This document shows, piece after piece, positions 6,702 through 10,603 of a stretch of 10,603 nt of DNA (positions are counted from its first letter, which is position 1; each line of letters begins with the position of its first letter). Made by a program: the position numbers and the translations under genes. Origin of the DNA: JAEZFI01 sp044508215 (GTDB lineage: Bacteria; Actinomycetota; Acidimicrobiia; Acidimicrobiales; Microtrichaceae). Location of the stretch: positions 1 through 10,603 of the forward strand of contig JBIQID010000110.1 of assembly GCA_044508215.1 (NCBI GenBank), given 5' to 3'. The notes under the pieces are model-generated. The model saw only the letters and a list, made by a program, of their open reading frames with translations, was not told the DNA's origin and ran no database searches.

Positions 6702-6893
6702 TCAGGCGGCGTGAGGTGCGGGGTGGTCCTCGCCCTCGACCGGGTTGGCCTCGGCGTGGCGGCGACGCAGCAGCTCACGTGCCTCGGCCACCCGGCGGCG
6801 ACCGATCTCACGCGTCCGCTCGTCGATCGACCACACCGGCGGGGCCGTGGGATCGTCGTCGACGACGAGGATGAAGTGGGGCTGCGAGTTCAT
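6702..6893 (-). CDS. Small hypothetical protein (63 residues)
   Basis: I do not recognise this gene. Counting from ATG 6893, the protein begins MNSQPHFILVVDDDPTAP. It has a short hydrophobic strand (HFILVV, 6-11), an acidic triplet (DDD, 12-14), then a charged, Arg-rich probable helix at about 25-49 (ending RELLRRRHAEA), and a Pro/His-rich tail. There is no signal peptide, membrane segment or cysteine. The frame stays open to 7010, but the extra 39 residues look like untranslated intergenic DNA, and the strand-plus-helix content starts at ATG 6893. No ribosome site precedes it; a weak CACACT hexamer ends 6 nt upstream. The gene ends 40 bp before the thiolase gene on the same strand. Being squeezed between two well-packed genes with normal high-GC codon use makes it a plausible real gene, but not certain. 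Confidence 0.55.
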   Translation of the reverse strand: MNSQPHFILVVDDDPTAPPVWSIDERTREIGRRRVAEARELLRRRHAEANPVEGEDHPAPHAA

Positions 6894-6899
6894 GGTTCC

Positions 6900-6905
6900 A
6901 GTGTG
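6900..6905 (-). promoter_or_regulatory. Weak -10-like hexamer (CACACT) before the 63-residue gene
   Basis: CACACT ends exactly 6 nt before ATG 6893 and matches TANNNT at all fixed positions except the first. The spacing copies three better sites in the window, and no ribosome site is present. Alone it would not be called. Confidence 0.27.
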
Positions 6906-6907
6906 AA

Positions 6908-6999
6908 CGAGGGGTGTGACACAACCTCTCCGAGGCCCGTTTCCTCGCTCACGAACCTGTGTTCCCCGGTGGAGATCCAGGGAGACACCGAGGGGTGTG
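6908..6999. repeat. Pair of 11-bp direct repeats (CGAGGGGTGTG) in the 144-bp intergenic region
   Basis: CGAGGGGTGTG occurs at 6908-6918 and 6989-6999, 81 bp apart start to start. The first copy runs into a short palindrome, GTGTGACAC (6914-6922). It lies 15-25 nt upstream of ATG 6893 on the minus strand, where a repressor could cover the promoter. The rest of this region (6894-7037), the longest non-coding stretch of the window, shows no further gene. Confidence 0.35.
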
Positions 7000-7022
7000 C
7001 CAGGTCTCACGCCCCGGAACGC

Positions 7023-7058
7023 CTTCGGGCGACGGCCCTACGGCGCCAGCGCCCGAAG
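7023..7058 (-). terminator. Hairpin spanning the stop codon of the oxidoreductase gene
   Basis: CTTCGGGCG (7023-7031) and CGCCCGAAG (7050-7058) form a perfect 9-bp stem. Inside, GGC (7034-7036) can pair with GCC (7045-7047) past a 2x2 internal loop. The TAG stop codon (7040-7038) lies in the apical part. It is the strongest hairpin I found and falls at the end of the amidase-oxidoreductase pair, so a terminator or 3'-end-stabilising role is likely. There is no T-run, as is common in high-GC Actinobacteria. Confidence 0.42.
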
Positions 7059-7919
7059 CGCCTCGGTGTCGACCCGGAAGGCCCGCCCCGGCACCATCGC
7101 CTGGATGCAGACGTGGTCGGCACCAGCCGCCAGGTGGGCGTCGAGGCGCTCCCTCACCACCTCCGGCTCGCCCCAGGCAACCACCGCGTCGACGAACCGG
7201 TCGGCCATCTCGTCGACCTCCGCCTCGGTGAACCCGAGGCGCAGCCAGTTGTTGCGGTAGTTGGGCAACCCCACGTAGATGGAGAGCGACCGCCTCGCCG
7301 TGTGCCGGGCGACCTCTGCGTCGGTGGTGCACACCACCTTCTGCTCCACGCAGAGCAGCTTGTCGGGCCCCAGGACCTCCCTCGCCGACGCAGTGTGCTC
7401 GGGAGTGGTCCAGTACGGGTGCGCCCCGTCGGCCAGCTCCGCCGAGAGGGCCAGCATCTTCGGGCCGAGCGCACCCACCAGCCGCGGGGCCGGTTCTGTC
7501 GGGGCCGGCGCCACGAAGGGGGATGCGTCCATCGCCTGCAGGTACTTCCGCATCGTGGCGACCGGCTTCGAGTAGTCGAGGCCCCGGATGCCCTCGACCA
7601 GCGGTGCGTGGCTCACACCGATGCCCAGCACGAAGCGCCCGCCGGTCATCTCGGCGAGCGTGTCGGCGGCCTGCCGCATCGGGCCCGGGTGCCGGTGGTG
7701 GATGTTCGCGATGCCGGTGGCGAAGACGAGCCTCTCGGCACCTGTGGCCATGTGCGCGATGTGGGTGAAGGGGTCCCGCCCGGTCGTCTCGGGCACCCAG
7801 AGCACCCCGTAGCCGAGCTCCTCGAGCAGCAGGGCGAGCTCGTCCGCCTCGGCGGTTCCCATGGCGTCGGTGGGTGCCCACACGCCCAGCCGACCGAGGC
7901 GGCCGCGCCACTGCTCCAC
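7038..7919 (-). CDS. Luciferase-like (LLM class) F420-dependent oxidoreductase
   Basis: From GTG 7919 the protein has 293 residues and the single-domain TIM-barrel pattern of the bacterial luciferase superfamily. Visible marks are GRLGVW at the first strand (9-14), the early helix DELALLLEELGYGVLWVPE, FATGIANIHHRHP (66-78), GRFVLGIGVSHAPLVEG (94-110) and LVGALGPKMLALSAELADGAHPYW in the middle. This fits the MSMEG_4141-type subfamily, for which F420 is the predicted cofactor; hydride transfer to an unknown substrate in the cytoplasm is the expected reaction. Start choice: GTG 7958 would add 13 residues and overlap the amidase gene by 34 nt. GTG 7919 lies 5 nt after the amidase stop, fits termination-reinitiation, and places the first strand at the usual distance. 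Neither has a good ribosome site. It is almost certainly co-translated with the amidase, and a hairpin lies at its stop codon. Confidence 0.85.
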   Translation of the reverse strand: MEQWRGRLGRLGVWAPTDAMGTAEADELALLLEELGYGVLWVPETTGRDPFTHIAHMATGAERLVFATGIANIHHRHPGPMRQAADTLAEMTGGRFVLGIGVSHAPLVEGIRGLDYSKPVATMRKYLQAMDASPFVAPAPTEPAPRLVGALGPKMLALSAELADGAHPYWTTPEHTASAREVLGPDKLLCVEQKVVCTTDAEVARHTARRSLSIYVGLPNYRNNWLRLGFTEAEVDEMADRFVDAVVAWGEPEVVRERLDAHLAAGADHVCIQAMVPGRAFRVDTEALRALAP

Positions 7920-7924
7920 GTCGA

Positions 7925-9313
7925 TCAGAGCGGTGCTCCTGGTGCGACGAGCGGCCACGGCCGCTCACGTTCGACGGCCAGCGCGAGGTCCAGGAGCAGT
8001 TGCTCGCGGTGGTGCGCCGCCATGATCTGCATGCCCACGGGGAGGCCGTCGAGCTGCTCGACCGGGATCGAGATCGACGGGTTGCCGACGATGTTCGCCG
8101 GGATGGTCAGCGCACCGTTGTTCTCCGGCGATGCGGTCCGGCCACCCACCTTCTGGTTGAGGTACACGTCCGCGCCGAACGCCACGTCGGGGTTCGTGGC
8201 CGAGATCACGAAGTCGACCTGTTCGAACAGGTCGGCCATCGCCTCGTTGGCCTGGGTGCGGGCCTCCTCGCTGGCGGCCATCGTGTCGAGGCTCACCTGC
8301 TTCTCGGCGACGGTGAGGCCGAACGCGATCTCGAGGGTCAGGTCGTCGCGGCAGTCAGGCCAGAGGTCACCGAGCGCCCGCTTGAGCTGGCTCAGGTTGT
8401 TCATCGCCCACTCCATGCCGAGGCCGGGCAGCTTCACCGGCACGTCGACCAGCTCGAGGCCGACGTCGCGGGCGAGGGCTTCACCCGCGGCGACGATCCG
8501 CTCCGCCACATCGGGGTTCACCACCGCACAGCCCAGGTCGGGGGCGATCACCGCCTTGCGGCCGCGGAGGTCTTGCTGGCCGAGTCCCACCTCCCAGCCC
8601 TCCACCCGGGGGAGCGAGTAGGGGTCGTGGAGGTCGTAGCCGTTGGCGACGTCGAACCAGCGGGCCACGTCGCGCACCGACCGGGCCTGGCAGCCCACGA
8701 CCACCGTCATCGGGTGGATCTCGGCGTGCGGACCCCGGGGGATCCGCCCGGCGGTGGCCTTCAGCCCGAGGTTGCCGTTGAAGCCGGCCGGGATGCGGAT
8801 CGAGCCACCGCCGTCGCCGCCCGTCGCGATGGTCACGAGGCCCCCGGCGACCGCCGACGCGGAACCGCCCGACGAGCCGCCGGCGGTGCGGCCGTGCTGC
8901 CACGGGTTGTGGGTGATCCCGTACTTCTTGTTGATGCTGACGTTGAGGCCGCCGAACTCGCTGGCGTTCGTCTGGCCGACCGGGACCACGCCGGCGGCGA
9001 GGAGCCGCTGGACGAACGTGGAGGTGAAGTCGGCGGTGCGGTCGCCGAAGACGAGCGAGCAGTGGTCGGCGGGCCAGCCCTCGACCGAGTCCAGCGACTT
9101 GATGCCGATGGGCACGCCACCGAACGGCTGGGAGACGTCGGCCTTCTCAGCGGCGGCCTGTGCCCGTTCCGGGTCGAGGTGGGTGAAGGCGTTCAGCTCG
9201 CTGCGCTCGATCGCAGCGAGGGTCGCCTCGAGCTCCTCCACGGGCGAGCGCTCGCCCTTCCGGAATGCCTCGACGAGCGAGACGGTGTCACCGAGCCACG
9301 GAGAATCTGCCAT
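7925..9313 (-). CDS. Amidase-signature family amidase
   Basis: The 462-residue protein belongs to the amidase-signature family, which hydrolyses amides with a Ser-cisSer-Lys triad. K72 lies in GGVPIGIKSLD, the cis-Ser S147 in GRTAGGSSGGSASAV, and the nucleophile S171 in TGGDGGGSIRIPAGFNG. The 24-residue spacing between the serines is that of characterised members. The C-terminal part has the usual ALTIPANIVGNPSISIPV and GLPVGMQIMA. It lacks the partner genes and features of the GatA transamidase (no gatB or gatC nearby), so a free-standing amidase is more likely. It has no signal peptide. ATG 9313 has no ribosome site, but TAGGTT ends 6 nt upstream, so a leaderless start is likely. The oxidoreductase follows at once, suggesting the two act on the same unknown compound. 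The M8 protease gene ends 24 bp upstream. Confidence 0.92.
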   Translation of the reverse strand: MADSPWLGDTVSLVEAFRKGERSPVEELEATLAAIERSELNAFTHLDPERAQAAAEKADVSQPFGGVPIGIKSLDSVEGWPADHCSLVFGDRTADFTSTFVQRLLAAGVVPVGQTNASEFGGLNVSINKKYGITHNPWQHGRTAGGSSGGSASAVAGGLVTIATGGDGGGSIRIPAGFNGNLGLKATAGRIPRGPHAEIHPMTVVVGCQARSVRDVARWFDVANGYDLHDPYSLPRVEGWEVGLGQQDLRGRKAVIAPDLGCAVVNPDVAERIVAAGEALARDVGLELVDVPVKLPGLGMEWAMNNLSQLKRALGDLWPDCRDDLTLEIAFGLTVAEKQVSLDTMAASEEARTQANEAMADLFEQVDFVISATNPDVAFGADVYLNQKVGGRTASPENNGALTIPANIVGNPSISIPVEQLDGLPVGMQIMAAHHREQLLLDLALAVERERPWPLVAPGAPL

Positions 9314-9319
9314 GCGCAG

Positions 9320-9325
9320 AACCTA
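9320..9325 (-). promoter_or_regulatory. -10 box (TAGGTT) placed for a leaderless start at ATG 9313
   Basis: On the minus strand TAGGTT ends 6 nt before the amidase ATG, in the 24-bp gap after the protease stop codon. The hexamer and spacing are the same as before GTG 4057. No ribosome site and no clear -35 box are seen. It suggests the amidase-oxidoreductase pair is transcribed on its own rather than only by read-through. Confidence 0.55.
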
Positions 9326-9337
9326 CGTGAAAGCCGT

Positions 9338-10519
9338 TCAGCGATCGATCGCGTGCGGGGTCGAGTGCAGGTGGTCGCTCTCCGGCTGCTGCGCCTGGGC
9401 CCGCAGGGCGGCTGCCGACGGCAGCTCGTAGGGGTCCGCCGCGTCGAGGTCGACGCCGTAGCCGAGGTCCGCCAGCGCTCCCACCGTCATGATGCTGAGC
9501 GGGCTCGGCGGCGGGTCGGAGTAGCCCGTCATCACCTCCCGGTCGAAGACGCTCTCGCTCCAGTGGGCGAGCGCCGTGCCGAAGCCGCCCTCGGACTCGA
9601 TCGGGATCAGGCCCTGCCCGCCCAGCTGCTGGTAGGCCGCGTTCGCTGCCGGGCCGGTGTAGCGGGGGTCGGTGAGCAGGTCGGTCATCAGCCCCCGGAG
9701 CGCCCAGATGAGGCCCATCCCGAGGACGTGGCCCATCTCGTGGATGATCAGGTCGTCCAGGCGGCCCTGCGCCTCCATGCGGTCGAGGTCGTCGACGTCG
9801 AACTGCATGATCCCGTAGTACGGGCTGCCGTCACCCCGGAACGCGAGCGGGGTGGCCTGGCCGAGCGTGCCTCCCGGACCGTCGATGACGACCGCGTTGG
9901 CGTCGATCAGCAGGTCGTCGATGACGCCGCTGAACGGTGGTGCCCACGGCACGAGGACGTTGGACAGGGTGAAGGGGACGTCGCTGAGACCGGCCGTGAT
10001 GACCTCGGACCAGCGTGCGGCAGCCCGCTCGAAGGCGTCGGCCAGCTCGGGGCGCATGTTCGTGGTCCGCAGGGTGATCTCGAACGACTCGCTCGGGCCG
10101 TCCGCCACGGCGACGTCCACGGTGGCGGTCACGGGGTCGTGCTCACCGTCGGTCACCTCGAGGATCGCCGTGCGGTTGCCCGCCGTCGTGAAGTTGCCGA
10201 GGCGCCGGGTGGACGAGTTGCAGCGATCGATGACGTGGTCCCACGTGCCGTCGCCGTCCACGTCGAGCCGGCACGACAGCTGGTCGAAGTTCGGGTCGCT
10301 GATCGACCAGCCGAAGGTGGCGGTCACGGGTGCGGCCGAGCGGTTGACGTGCGCGGTGAACGAGCGGATGACCGGTGGCGCCGGGTCGGGAGCGGGCCCG
10401 GCCGGGGGAGTGGTGCACGCGCTCAGGAGGCCCACGGCGATCGCCGGCACCACCAGCCGTGCGCGCCGGAGCAGCGTGTGGTTGCGCCCCGCCTCGTCCG
10501 GCGTGCTCGATCGTCGCAT
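9338..10519 (-). CDS. Leishmanolysin-like (M8) metalloprotease lipoprotein with PKD-like domain
   Basis: The 393-residue protein has a charged N-terminus, a hydrophobic segment (22-34) and a lipobox LSAC with C35, then a Pro-rich linker. It is therefore probably lipid-anchored outside the membrane. Residues about 49-139 look like a PKD/Ig-like beta domain. It carries a DxDxDGxxD-type calcium loop (DVDGDGTWD, 86-94) and two cysteines, C83 and C100, that could pair. The catalytic domain (about 145-360) has HEMGHVLGMG with zinc ligands H260 and H264 and catalytic E261. A third His, H319, sits in LAHWSESVFD, 55 residues later, followed by the Met-turn VMTGY (M330). The long gap before the third His is the hallmark of M8 metzincins such as leishmanolysin. 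The family cleaves proteins; the target here is unknown. ATG 10519 has a GAGGAG-type ribosome site about 9 nt upstream and a good promoter. Confidence 0.85.
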   Translation of the reverse strand: MRRSSTPDEAGRNHTLLRRARLVVPAIAVGLLSACTTPPAGPAPDPAPPVIRSFTAHVNRSAAPVTATFGWSISDPNFDQLSCRLDVDGDGTWDHVIDRCNSSTRRLGNFTTAGNRTAILEVTDGEHDPVTATVDVAVADGPSESFEITLRTTNMRPELADAFERAAARWSEVITAGLSDVPFTLSNVLVPWAPPFSGVIDDLLIDANAVVIDGPGGTLGQATPLAFRGDGSPYYGIMQFDVDDLDRMEAQGRLDDLIIHEMGHVLGMGLIWALRGLMTDLLTDPRYTGPAANAAYQQLGGQGLIPIESEGGFGTALAHWSESVFDREVMTGYSDPPPSPLSIMTVGALADLGYGVDLDAADPYELPSAAALRAQAQQPESDHLHSTPHAIDR

Positions 10520-10569
10520 CGTCCCTGCTCCTCCTCGCCGGAGCGTCTCCCTCGCCCCGCCCTCGCCGA

Positions 10570-10598
10570 AGGGTACAGAGGCCGCCCGCCGGGGTCAT
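10570..10598 (-). promoter_or_regulatory. Promoter for the M8 protease gene (ATGACC-N17-TACCCT)
   Basis: On the minus strand, ATGACC (10598-10593) matches four of six positions of the TTGACA -35 box, and TACCCT (10575-10570) matches TANNNT. They are separated by 17 nt. Transcription would begin near 10563, leaving a leader of about 44 nt that contains the ribosome site. It is the only site in the window with a plausible -35 at ideal spacing. Confidence 0.5.
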
Positions 10599-10603
10599 CC
10601 CCC

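Noticed and set aside
5150..8621. Two very long plus-strand frames (574 and 786 codons) opposite the thiolase, oxidoreductase and amidase genes
   Set aside because: Their translations are Arg/Ser/Gly/His-rich without recognisable motifs, while the minus strand carries complete catalytic motifs throughout.
10143..10598. Minus-strand frame beginning at ATG 10598, upstream of the protease start
   Set aside because: It overlaps the protease gene in another frame, lacks hydrophobic or domain structure, and its ATG lies inside the proposed -35 box.
1..10603. CRISPR array, tRNA, transposon ends, integrase or defence-system genes
   Set aside because: I found no regularly spaced repeats, no cloverleaf-like sequence, no terminal inverted repeats and no matching protein motifs. 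The nuclease is a secreted-type SNase, not a restriction or Cas nuclease.

Overview
The window is GC-rich (roughly 70% by eye) and densely coded. It holds ten genes of recognisable family plus one small unrecognised gene, with no tRNA, rRNA, insertion sequence, integrase or CRISPR array. A mycothiol S-conjugate amidase (Mca) points strongly to an actinobacterium, because mycothiol is the actinobacterial thiol. A luciferase-like F420-type oxidoreductase and a thiolase resembling the steroid-degradation enzyme FadA5 agree with this. Several genes seem to start leaderless, directly behind a TANNNT box, which is also common in Actinobacteria. The deep lineage (for example Acidimicrobiia) is only a guess.

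Layout. A Bax inhibitor-1/YccA membrane protein runs off the left edge on the minus strand (1-884). A short divergent promoter region follows, then four plus-strand genes: a double-hotdog acyl-CoA thioesterase (972-1784), a duplicated PhoU/TrkA-C regulatory protein (1853-3088), Mca (3147-3998) and a YdjC/ChbG/HpnK-type carbohydrate deacetylase (4057-4890). These meet a convergent minus-strand block. Read right to left in transcription order, that block is an M8 (leishmanolysin-like) lipoprotein metalloprotease (10519-9338), an amidase-signature amidase (9313-7925), a luciferase-like F420-dependent oxidoreductase (7919-7038), a 63-residue protein (6893-6702), a FadA5-like thiolase (6661-5462) and a thermonuclease-like lipoprotein (5535-4918) whose start lies inside the thiolase gene. 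The longest stretch without a gene is 144 bp (6894-7037).

How the genes may work together. Mca cleaves mycothiol conjugates into a mercapturic acid and glucosaminyl-inositol. The adjacent YdjC-type deacetylase belongs to a family acting on N-acetyl sugars, so a link to mycothiol turnover is a testable idea but not shown. The amidase and oxidoreductase are tightly spaced and probably co-translated. Two predicted lipoproteins, a nuclease and a metalloprotease, suggest degradation of polymers at the cell surface. The thiolase and the thioesterase are both acyl-CoA enzymes.

I see mostly ordinary chromosomal metabolism rather than a defence island or mobile element, and no clearly new multi-gene system. 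The most useful observations are the repeated TANNNT-N6-start arrangement, a shared divergent -10 element, the nested start of the nuclease gene, the Mca/deacetylase pair, and the M8 protease with an N-terminal PKD-like, calcium-loop-containing domain.
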